Origin: Glandiceps talaboti | Lineage: Eukaryota; Hemichordata; Enteropneusta; Spengelidae | Assembly (NCBI RefSeq): GCF_964340395.1 | Contig: NC_135557.1 | Span: 19,343,725 to 19,368,724, forward strand | Length of the DNA stretch: 25,000 nt | Direction: 5' to 3' | In this document: in pieces, positions 10,423-19,426 of the stretch | How the letters are laid out: each line of letters begins with the position of its first letter | How positions within the stretch are numbered: position 1 is the first letter of the stretch | The notes under the pieces: model-generated | Databases searched by the model: none | What the model was told of the DNA's origin: nothing | The model's input: only the letters and a program-made list of their open reading frames with translations | Program-made: the position numbers and the translations under genes

Positions 10423-10500
10423 ATGAGGACGACAATTGTAGCTATCTCCGTCATTCTTGCTTTTGCACTTTTGTGTTCGGAGGCAAACAGCAATTTTCTG
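10423..10500 (+). CDS. Secreted-peptide gene, exon 1 (signal peptide)
   Basis: The exon encodes 26 residues. Charged start MRTT is followed by a hydrophobic core, IVAISVILAFALLC, and a polar end, SEANSNFL. Ser-Glu-Ala fits the -3/-1 rule, so cleavage after Ala21 is likely and the product should enter the secretory pathway. The ATG has A at -3 and is the first ATG after the inferred start site. The exon ends on a full codon (CTG) directly at the donor GTAGGT (10501-10506), so the intron is phase 0. Signal peptides on their own small exon are common in neuropeptide, antimicrobial and venom-type precursors. The mature part is not recognised, so no function is assigned. This is the best-supported coding exon in the window. 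Confidence 0.6.
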
Positions 10501-10745
10501 GTAGGTTACACTTTTTACTTCTCTTCTATACGGTTATCATCACGTTATTAACGTTGAAGTACGATGTTGATCAGTTACCATTCTCTATGTCTTTATTTGG
10601 CATAGAGTCAACATAAATATCACTGTAGATGCCAATACTACAGGCACTGAAGATACCTTTTTAAAAGAAGCGTGATTATTGTATAGATCAGCTATCTTTT
10701 TGAAGATCCTAGAAAATAAATTCAACTAACTAATATTCATTTTAG
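10501..10745 (+). other. Putative 245-bp phase-0 intron
   Basis: It starts GTAGGT and ends ATTCATTTTAG. A perfect CTAAC branch-point-like motif lies at 10726-10730, about 16 nt before the acceptor. Stops occur in all frames inside. The acceptor joins exon 1 to an open frame without a shift. Transcript reads would settle whether it is used. Confidence 0.42.
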
Positions 10746-10811
10746 AACTACTTTGCACATCAAAGAGACACCGTTCCAAGAAGTATCATTATACGTTTTA
10801 TGGGTCGATGA
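10746..10811 (+). CDS. Secreted-peptide gene, candidate exon 2 (C-terminus)
   Basis: After the TTTTAG acceptor the phase-0 frame runs 21 codons to TGA (10809-10811). It begins NYFAHQRD, continues TVPR and ends SIIIRFMGR. Joined to exon 1, the precursor would be 47 residues, about 26 of them after the signal peptide. The terminal Gly-Arg looks like a trimmed amidation signal: removal of Arg and conversion of Gly would leave an amidated Met. There are no cysteines after the signal peptide. A 21-codon open stretch can easily arise by chance, so support comes mainly from the acceptor, branch point and phase. The alternative second exon is the micro-exon at 13203. Confidence 0.4.
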   Translation, partial: NYFAHQRDTVPRSIIIRFMGR

Positions 10812-11115
10812 GGCAGTAACAGTATTTGTTTGAACAATAGGATCTCTTTTCATGCAGTATGCACCTAACAGTGGTAATTACTTCAGTGCAAATATTTCAG
10901 ATGATTCTAAATATATTCTGATAGTACAACCATGACAAACAGGTTGCGGTTTTAAATTGATCAATGTGTGTACCCGAGCAGAAGAGATTTGGAACACATT
11001 CCAAGAGTGGAAAGATAAAAAACTTATCATGTCATACCTAATGTTTAATGGTACTGTTAAACACACCGAGCGGAGTATTTATTAACCATGTACGTCAATT
11101 CATATGAAAAACATC

Positions 11116-11121
11116 AATAAA
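11116..11121 (+). terminator. AATAAA polyadenylation signal
   Basis: A canonical hexamer about 305 nt after the stop at 10811, followed within 30 nt by GTGTATAATTGTATGG, which is GU-rich in RNA. It is a plausible 3' end for the two-exon peptide gene. Another AATAAA lies near 11294. Confidence 0.4.
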
Positions 11122-11650
11122 TACCGGTTGATTTTACAATATACCGTGTATAATTGTATGGTTCCAACGCTGCAATTATCACGGATGGATTAATAATCGG
11201 ACCGTATATTGATCCTTGTATATAAGTCTGAAAAGACTTACACAAGTCGTGAGAAATTGTGTTCCTAGCACAGCTTCAGTTGACACAGAGACAGAATAAA
11301 CCACCCTCGCAGTTTCGATCATTTCTTTTTACTATAAATTATTAACGTTTGTAATGGCACCAGGCTAGTGAGTTGCTTTACGTGCATGGGTTGGTAAACC
11401 AACAGATTGATGGGGTAGAAATACATGTATTTAACATTTAATAGCCTGGCTTTTTTTATCCATGCTTTCTCAATTGACGAATTATCATTTCCGTACGTGC
11501 ACTGTAATCTGTATACACTTTCGGAAGGACGGAAAACAGTAGCAAATTTGTGACTCATTATTTATCACTTCGTTCGCGTATTGTTTGTATATAATACATT
11601 TTTTGGTTGCCAAACGCTATCCTGATTAATGTGGCGTTATCTTAAAGGTG
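11122..11650. other. Non-coding stretch
   Basis: The minus-strand frame at 11558-11319 (79 codons) is AT-rich, has no splice or promoter support and is of chance length. Nothing else was recognised. Confidence 0.5.
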
Positions 11651-11710
11651 ATAAGTTAGCAGATGACGCAATAAGTTAGCAGACGATGAGTTAAGGTGGC
11701 AGACGATAGA
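11651..11710. repeat. Tandem repeat, 3 x 20 bp
   Basis: ATAAGTTAGCAGATGACGCA, ATAAGTTAGCAGACGATGAG and a third unit starting TTAAGGTGGCAGACGATAGA are adjacent at exact 20-bp spacing. The first two are close and the third is more diverged. Confidence 0.85.
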
Positions 11711-12585
11711 ATATTAAGAAATGTGTGGTTTAGAAATTCAAACACAGACTCCAAATATTTCAAACCCGTTGAAATTAGTTTACACAATGGTACCAGAAAT
11801 GTTAACTAAACTAGGAGATTGCTTGTCTTCTGGAGTCACGTCAAATATCGTGTCATAATGTGTGTAGTAAATTTATGTTAGTGTTTAAAATCCTTTCAAT
11901 AAATGTCAGTGTAGTAACAGCTAATTGAATTATTCATTCCGTGTGCTTTTTTATGTCTCTGCTTAAATTTCACACAAAAGTTTCATTATTAAAATCACGT
12001 ATGACTTTTTCTGCAGAAATGTGTCGTAGGCTATAGAGTGATCACTTGGTGGAAATATTTCCTTTACAAGAGGAGTCCCTTTTGCGTTTACGTGGAAATT
12101 ATGCATAAGTTATTTGACATACAATAGATTATATTAAAGATTATTTCATAGCATAATTTGCTAAGGACTTACGTACTTAATTGAAAAAAGTATCAGATTG
12201 CGAGCCATTTCCGTATTCGCAGGTGTATTTGACAATGTTAATATTTGCCCTTCCAATTTTGAAACCCTAGGTACTGTTGAGTAAAGTGTACGTGTACTTT
12301 TTAAAAGTCGCCAATAGTATTTACTTACAATTGCCTTACTCTAAGACTTTCAGTGTGTGTAATATAATGTTTTACTATCTTTAAGATCTACAACTAGACA
12401 CTAGTACCAGAGTACTCTTAACATTATGTGTGTAGTTGATTGAATTGCTTAGCAGATATTGAGTAGAGTCATACAAACGTTTGCCGCCCTTTTCCTGTCT
12501 ATGGTTCTGTCTAGGTGATGATATTTCGACTTCTTTATGTGAACGACAGTCGACTTGTCGCTAATCTTCTATTAATGTTACAGTT
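11711..12585. other. Non-coding stretch, nothing recognised
   Basis: AT-rich, with stops in all frames. A GTAC palindrome pair (GTACGTGTAC) lies near 12289. A minus-strand GTAAGT near 12325 has no open frame in front of it worth reporting. Confidence 0.55.
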
Positions 12586-12830
12586 GTCCGTCCGTCCGTC
12601 CGTCCGTCCATCCATCCATCCATCCATCCATCCATCCGTCAGCCAACCTGTATGTCATTTCGCCTGTCCGTCCGTCCGTCCGTCCGTCTGTCCGTCAATG
12701 TCTATCACACATTCAATCACTAAGCCGCACATATACACAGACACACACACACAGACACACAGACATAGACACATACAAACACTAAACCAGTTTCAAAACA
12801 GACATACACATACTAAACCAGTTTCAATAT
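12586..12830. repeat. CCGT/CCAT microsatellites, AC run and a 31-bp duplication
   Basis: (CCGT)n at 12586-12607 passes into (CCAT)7 to about 12636. A second (CCGT)n follows at 12665-12696. An AC-rich run lies at about 12735-12777. ACTAAACCAGTTTCAA occurs at 12781 and again at 12812, a 31-bp period. The 121-codon frame over this region is a repeat artefact. Confidence 0.9.
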
Positions 12831-13202
12831 CATCACTAATTACTAATCGACGCACACTCTCAGAAAAGAATAAAGGCTAGATAAAACCAGAGAGTCAATC
12901 TATCGGTTAAAACACATTTCCTCCCTTGACTCTAAAGTACCAATCTTCACTAACCATTGTGAGTAGTAACACGATTTGACGACTGGACATAGACGTCAAT
13001 TTAACTCCTTTCGTTAGATGGTGTGCCGATAAAACATTTCAGATAAAAGGAGAAAGCTTGCAAATCAAATAACCGTGTTCAACAAGTACACAGTAATTGT
13101 GCTTAATTACTCGGTGCCTTTGAAGTGTGAAAAGTCAATTTTGTTTACTAACTCACACAGAGTACGTTATATTGATTTGTGTCTCACTGTTTGCACTTAC
13201 AG
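12831..13202. other. Non-coding flank of the micro-exon
   Basis: No gene is supported. The last 25 bases form the pyrimidine-rich acceptor TGTGTCTCACTGTTTGCACTTACAG. Confidence 0.5.
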
Positions 13203-13226
13203 GGAGTTGGCTCAAGGAAAATACCG
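13203..13226 (+). CDS. Candidate 24-nt micro-exon (GVGSRKIP)
   Basis: The acceptor TTTGCACTTACAG ends at 13202 and the donor GTAAGTAT, matching the metazoan consensus, starts at 13227. Only 24 nt lie between them. In phase 0, which matches exon 1 at 10500, it reads Gly-Val-Gly-Ser-Arg-Lys-Ile-Pro without a stop. Because 24 is a multiple of three, it could be inserted or skipped without changing frame. It would sit 2.7 kb downstream of exon 1 and needs a further terminal exon; possible phase-0 partners start at 16814, 19795 and 21862. Micro-exons are easy to imitate by chance, so this is only a candidate. Confidence 0.35.
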
Positions 13227-13373
13227 GTAAGTATAAATTGTACCTTGATAATTTTGCAAAGAGGAACCTGGAATTTAAGTGTCATATGATATAAGACTGG
13301 GGTGGCATTGTACTTGTTTTCTGTAAAACCTTGTTGAGTTAAGTGGTGTTTCTACAAGACTATGTGGGGTTAG

Positions 13374-13391
13374 GTATATATATATATATAC
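13374..13391. repeat. Short (TA)n palindrome
   Basis: An 18-bp perfect palindrome, GTATATATATATATATAC. It is a minor simple repeat in the run-up to the larger TA tract. Confidence 0.85.
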
Positions 13392-13514
13392 GAATGATTT
13401 ACTCTCGAACCAGGCTTGTAGAGACGAAAAACCCGACTTGATTTTCTTCTACCCTCAACATATACTCCGCTCTGCATCGAGCACTGTGCTACGGATAAAT
13501 CTTACCAATGACTT

Positions 13515-13616
<102 letters not shown>

Positions 13617-13810
13617 TTCCGCTTTTAAGAAAGTATTCATGATGTCAAAGATTAAAAATAAACATTGTCAGTCATTGCATTTGAATAGTTAATCGCTATG
13701 CTTCAATAACAAGGTAACCATTACCAGGACATAAAGACTAAAAAAATGGAACTTTTTCTAGAGTAAGAAAATAAATAAACTGAAATTTAAGACGACCTGA
13801 CTTAAATTGA

Positions 13811-14129
13811 TATCAGATGACATTACTCTGAATACTAAGTATCAGATGACGTCATTCTAAAATGCAATGTATCGTATGACGTCGTTCTAAATACAAACTA
13901 TCAGATGACGTCATTCGAAATACAAAGCTTCAAATGACATCATTCTAACTACAAATTATCAAATGACGTCATCCTGAATACAAAGCTTCAAATGACGTCA
14001 TTGTAAATACAACGTATATGACTACATTCTAAAGACAACGTATTAGATGACGTCATTGTAAATACAAAGTATCAGATGACGTCATTCGAAATACTAAGAA
14101 TCAGATGACGTCATTATATAAAAACAAAG
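13811..14129. repeat. 11-unit, ~29-bp tandem array carrying CRE palindromes
   Basis: The units start at 13811, 13840, 13870, 13899, 13928, 13957, 13986, 14015, 14041, 14070 and 14099; most are 29 bp (range 26-31). The consensus begins TATCAGATGACGTCATTC and continues TAAATACAAAG. Seven units keep the perfect 8-bp TGACGTCA, the cAMP-response element bound by CREB/ATF bZIP proteins (units 2, 4, 6, 7, 9, 10 and 11). Units 1, 3 and 5 carry TGACATTA, TGACGTCG and TGACATCA. Unit 8 has lost it and is shortened. Units 5 and 7 share a CTTCAAATGAC start, which hints at a local two-unit pattern. The array could be a minisatellite, a bZIP-bound element, or both. Confidence 0.95.
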
Positions 14130-15003
14130 TATTTCTACTGTGTTTTGTTCTTTGAATGTTGGGATTTTACTTTTACACTGTAAATCATCGCTATTTGTTC
14201 TTATATGTTCGATGTATAAAATGTTAATTAGCATCTCATCCATACTAATAAATGGATTTATGTCGTTGACATACTTAAATTAAGTATTATTACAATTATG
14301 ATTAGGTTCACATATTGTAAAGGTTGGAATGCTAAATTAATCAATTCCTTTTGTTAATTTTCTGCAAGGAATGTTATAAATAACAGCAACATGTCTTCAA
14401 AGATTTATTATAAATGTTGTCTTTATACTGATAATTCACTTTGCTAATATTGGACTTCCGATAGCTGTAATTGGTATATTGTCTCTACGTTAGTGTCGAC
14501 AAAATATGCACTGATGTACTCCAATGGGGATGCATGTATAATAGGCAATGTAATAACACCATGTCAATATTTCATAATTTGTTGACAAATTAAATGGTCC
14601 GGACTGTTTATTTATACACAGTATATAACTAGGGTACACATTACCATTATCTAGTAGACATTTACCGATGTAGAATGATTGAATGTTTCCTGTAAAGACA
14701 CTGTGTGTTTTGATAGAGCTAACAAAAACTAATTAGAAAGGAAAACAGTCACTGTTACTGAAGCTTTAGCAGCTTTGATATGGCAATTTGACACGTTCTG
14801 AAAGTAACAGATCGATCAAAGTATAGACATGTCTTACCAAATACATTACACTGACACATACACTTTGAAGATTATTAGGTTGTGTGTATGTAACTACACC
14901 AGTCTTACTGTTTTAATATCTTTCAAATTTCTTTTAATGAAACTCATCTATAACATTCTATTATAAATTATCAAAGTGTTGGCCCAGTTTTTCTTAAATT
15001 GAA
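14130..15003. other. Non-coding stretch
   Basis: AT-rich. One fair acceptor, TTTTCTGCAAG|G near 14370, leads to frames of 4, 25 and 2 codons. No gene is supported. Confidence 0.5.
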
Positions 15004-15351
15004 ATGTTAAAACAGTTTGCTTGTAAAACGATTGAACACAGCTGTTCTTCTAAAATAATGAAAAAATCCTATTTTCAATTAAAGCTGCCTTCTAATATTT
15101 CAATTCAGCTTGAAGTATTCATAATGAAACTTGAAAGTTTTTATAAATTGAATGTGATCAAACGGGATGTTGAATATAAAGGTGTCAATGTCCATATATT
15201 TTTATATGACTCATGCAATAATTTCATTTTATCCAGATGGCTGCTAAATTTCACAGACATTATACATAATCAATATTTAATATTTTCCCGACACAGTGTT
15301 CTTAAAACTCATTTTAATAAAGCCTTTAGAGAGATTGATAGAATTCATTGA
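15004..15351 (+). CDS. Unidentified AT-rich ORF, 115 codons
   Basis: This is the longest open frame in the window that is not made of a simple repeat. It starts with ATG and ends at TGA (15349-15351). The product is rich in Ile, Phe, Lys, Asn and Ser. No motif, signal peptide or membrane span is clear, and the family is not recognised. Such a composition is also what random AT-rich DNA encodes. One frame of this length is roughly expected by chance in 25 kb at this base composition (my estimate, assuming ~65% AT). The same frame stays open after the TGA, through a TA repeat, to a GTAAGT donor at 15460. It may be a degraded coding region or no gene at all. Confidence 0.17.
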   Translation: MLKQFACKTIEHSCSSKIMKKSYFQLKLPSNISIQLEVFIMKLESFYKLNVIKRDVEYKGVNVHIFLYDSCNNFILSRWLLNFTDIIHNQYLIFSRHSVLKTHFNKAFREIDRIH

Positions 15352-15426
15352 TCATTCATATTCATTAAATTTTCCACTAAACAATCAAGTGGACACGGGG
15401 TTTTATCAATATATATATATATATAT

Positions 15427-15681
15427 ATGACCGGCATTCGAGAATTGAACGTCACACAAGTAAGTAATTAATTAGTCACGCTCGAATATTTAATTAAAAT
15501 TAATGAATTATAAGCCAGTCTCATTTCACCGAATGCATTATTTAGGCGACTGTTTTATTATTCTCAGTTTTCTACTGTTACATTCATAATGGATCAGACG
15601 ATATTTGAAAATGAAATTGAATATATAATAGATGCAATCAAAAATGATAATAACATTAATCACTCAGTAATGAAATTTTGA
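15427..15681 (+). CDS. Candidate two-exon small ORF (108-bp intron)
   Basis: ATG at 15427 reads MTGIRELNVTQ up to a GTAAGT donor at 15460. The acceptor TTTTATTATTCTCAG ends at 15567 and, in the same phase, opens a 37-codon frame to TGA at 15679-15681. That frame includes its own ATG (MDQTIFENEIEYIID). The spliced product would be 48 residues with an acidic middle. The upstream context is a TA microsatellite with no clear promoter, and no AATAAA follows closely. The family is unknown. The call rests on the splice-site pair and frame only. Confidence 0.2.
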
Positions 15682-16813
15682 CGACACAATATTATTGGTA
15701 TAAAATTTGCTTGCCACACACTGTGCTAAGTTCTTGATTCATTAAGTGGTATTTGCTAAGGGCCTGCTGTTGGCACTACAAATGGGCTATTGACATTTTC
15801 GAAGTGTTTAGTATTTGTATTAACCAAATCAGTCAAAGTTGTTTTGAGAGTACACAACTTAAGAAAAAGTCAACATAGATAAAGGAGCAAACCAATCTGC
15901 CAAGTATAGCATAACAACTTATTTTATTTACAGATATAGTAGTCCCAACCTTTTTCCAAGGGAGAATTAATATGACTAATTTTATTCAAATGTTATTGAA
16001 AATACATTTGAACCAGTTTCATGTAATGCTGAATGCATTCTTGATTTGCAATACAACACTTTATACGAACAAACTAGTATGTACTATAGGCCATATATGT
16101 ATCAAGTTATCAACACATTTTGTTTAGCTGCCGTTAATATATATAGGAGAGAAACGTTGGCTATTATATTTAGAATGTTCAAAGCAAATTGTGACTCTAT
16201 CTCTAGCTGAATATTTTCTGCTTTTGACGTTCGTCTCGAAGTTTTGCCCAAACTGTTCACAGCTGTTTTGTTCATTCACCCGTGATTCTGTACTTGTATA
16301 TTGCACCTTAATTTATGTTCTTAACACATGAGATGATTCAACAATCGAATTTTGTTACTTCAATATTCAATATAACCCGTTTTGTCATTATTATTCAATC
16401 GCTCTAAAAACCCGGGAACGCTTCATATTTTATTTGCTACACGTTACTATTGAGCAATAGCAAAGTATACCTATAGACAATTCAAATTTTCATCACTAGA
16501 AATACCACGAATGTACGTAGATATCAGTTTATAGCCCGTCTTTAGGAGAACGTTCACAGGGGAAATTTCTTGATCTGTCTGCGGATGATTGAATCACCAT
16601 TCGTGTGATTAATCAAGAAGCCTTAATGTGTTGTCAAACAGACCGTTACGAACCAAGCTTTATCACTCCCAGCCTATGGTTAGCTTTTCTAATATTTCAA
16701 TTAATTCACCGACGGAAGACATTTCGTTTTTCTTACTAAGCACGTTTCTAGAATGATGTGCAATGCTGTCTTGTCTTAACTACACTTTGATACTTTCAAT
16801 TTACACTCACCAG
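15682..16813. other. Non-coding stretch with weak acceptors
   Basis: TTATTTTATTTACAG near 15934 is a good acceptor sequence. One frame after it stays open for about 60 codons, but the composition is random-like and the phase does not match upstream candidates. An imperfect inverted repeat (GATTGAATCAC/GTGATTAATC) lies near 16590-16612. No gene is supported. Confidence 0.45.
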
Positions 16814-17092
16814 GGAATCCAACGAAAATGGGGAAACCTTTTCAGCATTACAATTTGTGTCTATTCCTGTTAAACAGGCCTTACTTTTAAGATTATCTAA
16901 GACAGGAAGACATGCCATACTATATCTGATTGGGGCTGAATGTGAAGTTAAATCGACCGCTATAATTGAATTAATGCTAACACGAGGGCGATGTAGACAT
17001 GTTGAATTGATAACCCAACATAGCTGACCCTGTCTAGCTGACAGCAAGCAGCATCTGTGTACAATAAATGTATGATTACATTTTACGTGTTT
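16811..17092 (-). CDS. Alternative antisense exon candidate
   Basis: On the minus strand a frame of about 94 codons runs from 17092 to codon CTG (16813-16811), directly followed by a GTGAGT donor. It contains five cysteines in its second part (QLCWVINSTCLHRP, YSMACLPVL, KACLTGIDTNCN). Possible acceptors lie just upstream, for example TGTACACAG and GCTAGACAG. It occupies the same bases as the plus-strand exon candidate, and the plus-strand acceptor CAG overlaps this donor region. The plus-strand version is preferred because it also has a stop and AATAAA. Family unknown. Confidence 0.2.
16814..17027 (+). CDS. Candidate 3' terminal exon, family unknown
   Basis: The acceptor TTTACACTCACCAG ends at 16813, with a CTTAAC branch-like motif about 40 nt upstream. 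Skipping one base, a 70-codon frame runs from GAATCC to TGA (17025-17027), including FVSIPVKQALLLRLSKTGRH and AILYLIGAECEVKSTAIIEL. Its amino-acid mix is more protein-like than most frames here. AATAAA follows at 17063-17068, with a GT-rich stretch after it. In phase 0 the same exon gives only 19 codons ending CVYSC. The minus strand is also open here (see 17092-16811), with third positions aligned, so one of the two is a shadow. No domain was recognised. Confidence 0.3.
17063..17068 (+). terminator. AATAAA polyadenylation signal
   Basis: Lies 36 nt after the stop of the plus-strand exon candidate and is followed by TGTATGATTACATTTTACGT and TTTTT, a plausible downstream element. Confidence 0.35.
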
Positions 17093-17285
17093 TTAGCGAA
17101 CAAATGTATAAACAAGACAAACTGGTTTCATATGTGATAAAGTCTTCTTAGAGAACAATATTAACAAAACAGCAAAGGGGAACATTGAAGTGGTGGCAAA
17201 TAAGAATACACGAATAGACAAGAAACTTAAATTTACATTCGGAGACTTAAATTCGGTCGAGGCTCAGTTCATATTCGGGTACACA

Positions 17286-17898
<613 letters not shown>

Positions 17899-17928
<30 letters not shown>

Positions 17929-17930
17929 TG

Positions 17931-17960
<30 letters not shown>
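17899..17960. repeat. (GTAT)n microsatellite
   Basis: About 15 uninterrupted GTAT units. This is the same motif as the 650-bp tract at 7304 and the flanks of the tract at 19143. Confidence 0.97.
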
Positions 17961-17961
<1 letters not shown>

Positions 17962-18461
17962 TTATTTATTTATTCATCTGTGTATGTGAGTGTTTTAGAC
18001 AAGTAGACAAACAGACAAACAGTACATGTAAGGCTTAGATATATACATCCATAGGTGGTTAGGGTGGGGGAATGTGAGAGCGGAAAAGAGAGGCATGGGT
18101 AGTGTGAACAATGTAGACAGGGTCGTGGCAAGGACAATGAAAATCAAATAGAGGCTCTCTGATACGCAGACATATACACGACACTCTACAAAAGACATCA
18201 GACGGGAAAGTAATAAGATTAGGATTAACTTCATTTCCACAGGGTCCTTGTCACCGACCAAGAAATGTTGACACCTTTCAAATTTCCTTGTAAGAATGCC
18301 ACATCCAGCCAACTTTCTAGATGAACACGAAAGACTCTAGACAACTTTCTGTGTTCGTCATCGCAAATAACACCATTCACGTATAGAGTAAAGTTTTGTA
18401 TTGTGATATGCTACGAGAAAGATGCTTTATGTTGTCATGTATGATCGATAGCATGAGTATA
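17961..18461. other. Mostly non-coding; weak minus-strand exon-like signal
   Basis: A minus-strand frame covers 18312-17995 (105 codons, no ATG near its start). Within it, the acceptor CTGATGTCTTTTGTAG (minus strand) near 18187 has a CTAAT branch-like motif before it. It leads into two readable frames, one hydrophobic (the long frame) and one with CICLRIRE and FHCPCHDP. Neither is recognised and neither is preferred. Confidence 0.25.
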
Positions 18462-18520
18462 GCACTCTAAATGTACCTTCGTTGATTTTTTGCACTCTAA
18501 ATGTACCTTCGTTGATTTTT
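18462..18520. repeat. Perfect tandem duplication, 30 + 29 bp
   Basis: GCACTCTAAATGTACCTTCG followed by TTGATTTTT occurs twice back to back and differs only by one T. It appears to be a recent duplication. Confidence 0.97.
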
Positions 18521-18869
18521 GCAAAGATCAAACATTGGCAGATGCCAATTTAACATGAATGGTAATCATGAAAAGCAAATCTTTACAGATTGATATATCA
18601 TAATCCCCAGCAGGATTGTCTTTATAGCTTATCCAAAACCTGTAATTCACCGACCACCAGCAAGAGATATTTTTGTTAGGCAGGCTCCTTGCAATGTCGT
18701 CGAATTCACGGCTTTTTTTTATATTCAGGCTACTTGAATTTCGACATGTTATTGGAATTAATGTCTGTCCATTTTTATGTTTACTTGATCATCTGTTTAT
18801 ATCGCTAACACAACTATTTGTTATGTGCATATCAATATAATATTTGAGTAATTAACCGATCGATTGATT
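18521..18869. other. Non-coding stretch, nothing recognised
   Basis: AT-rich with no open frame of note, no RNA gene and no repeat. Confidence 0.6.
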
Positions 18870-18947
18870 ATTTGTGTCATCCTAAAAAGACACACAAAGA
18901 GATCATAAATCTTAATGTCATTGCTTTGTGTCATTTTTATGACACAA
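18870..18947. repeat. Two related hairpins
   Basis: TTGTGTCAT (18926-18934), loop TTTT, ATGACACAA (18939-18947) is a perfect 9-bp hairpin. About 55 bp upstream, TTTGTGTCATCCTAAAAAGA then CACACAAA (18870-18898) forms an imperfect version of the same arms. There is no following T-run that would make either a bacterial-type terminator, and the context is animal DNA. Confidence 0.8.
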
Positions 18948-19142
18948 CATGTCAACATGTTTGCTAATAATTCATCTTATACTTAGTCATATCTGTGCTG
19001 ACAGTCTTTGTATGATCACGTACACACGCGTTATTAATAATTAAAATGATAACGTCATATTCAATATTCTATAAATCATCATTGTCATATCATCACTATA
19101 GGCTAACTTTCAGAAAGACTTCGAAACAAAATATCTCATGCA

Positions 19143-19426
19143 GTATGTATGTATGTATGTATGTATGTATGTATGTATGTATGTGTGTGTGCGTGTACAT
19201 GTGTGTGTGTGTGCACTAGCGCGCCTGCCTGCCAGCCTAGCCTGCCTGCCAGCCAGCCAGCCAGTCAGTCAGTCAGTCAGCCAGCCAACCAACCAGCCAG
19301 CCAGCCAGCCAACCTGCCTGCCTTACTACATGCCTGTATGTATGTATGTATGTATGTATGTATGTATGTATGTATGTATGTATGTATGTATGTATGTATG
19401 TATGTATGCATGCATGCATGTATGTA
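19143..19426. repeat. Compound microsatellite GTAT-GT-CTGC/CAGC-GTAT-GCAT
   Basis: (GTAT)n to about 19182, a GT-rich block to 19214, a CCTG/CCAG/CAGT/CAAC block at about 19221-19323, (GTAT)n at about 19335-19407 and a short GCAT block to 19420. Neighbouring blocks differ by one base per unit. The Cys/Tyr/Val and Pro/Ala/Ser/Gln frames through it are artefacts. Confidence 0.97.

Noticed and set aside
12515-12880. 121-codon plus-strand frame rich in Pro-Ser-Val-Arg
   Set aside because: Spans CCGT/CCAT and AC simple repeats; the non-repeat ends are too short to support a gene.
13811-14129. CRISPR-like array
   Set aside because: The ~29-bp period has no spacers; the whole unit is repeated and diverges like a minisatellite.
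18926-18947. Rho-independent terminator
   Set aside because: The hairpin is not followed by a T-run and nothing else in the window is bacterial.
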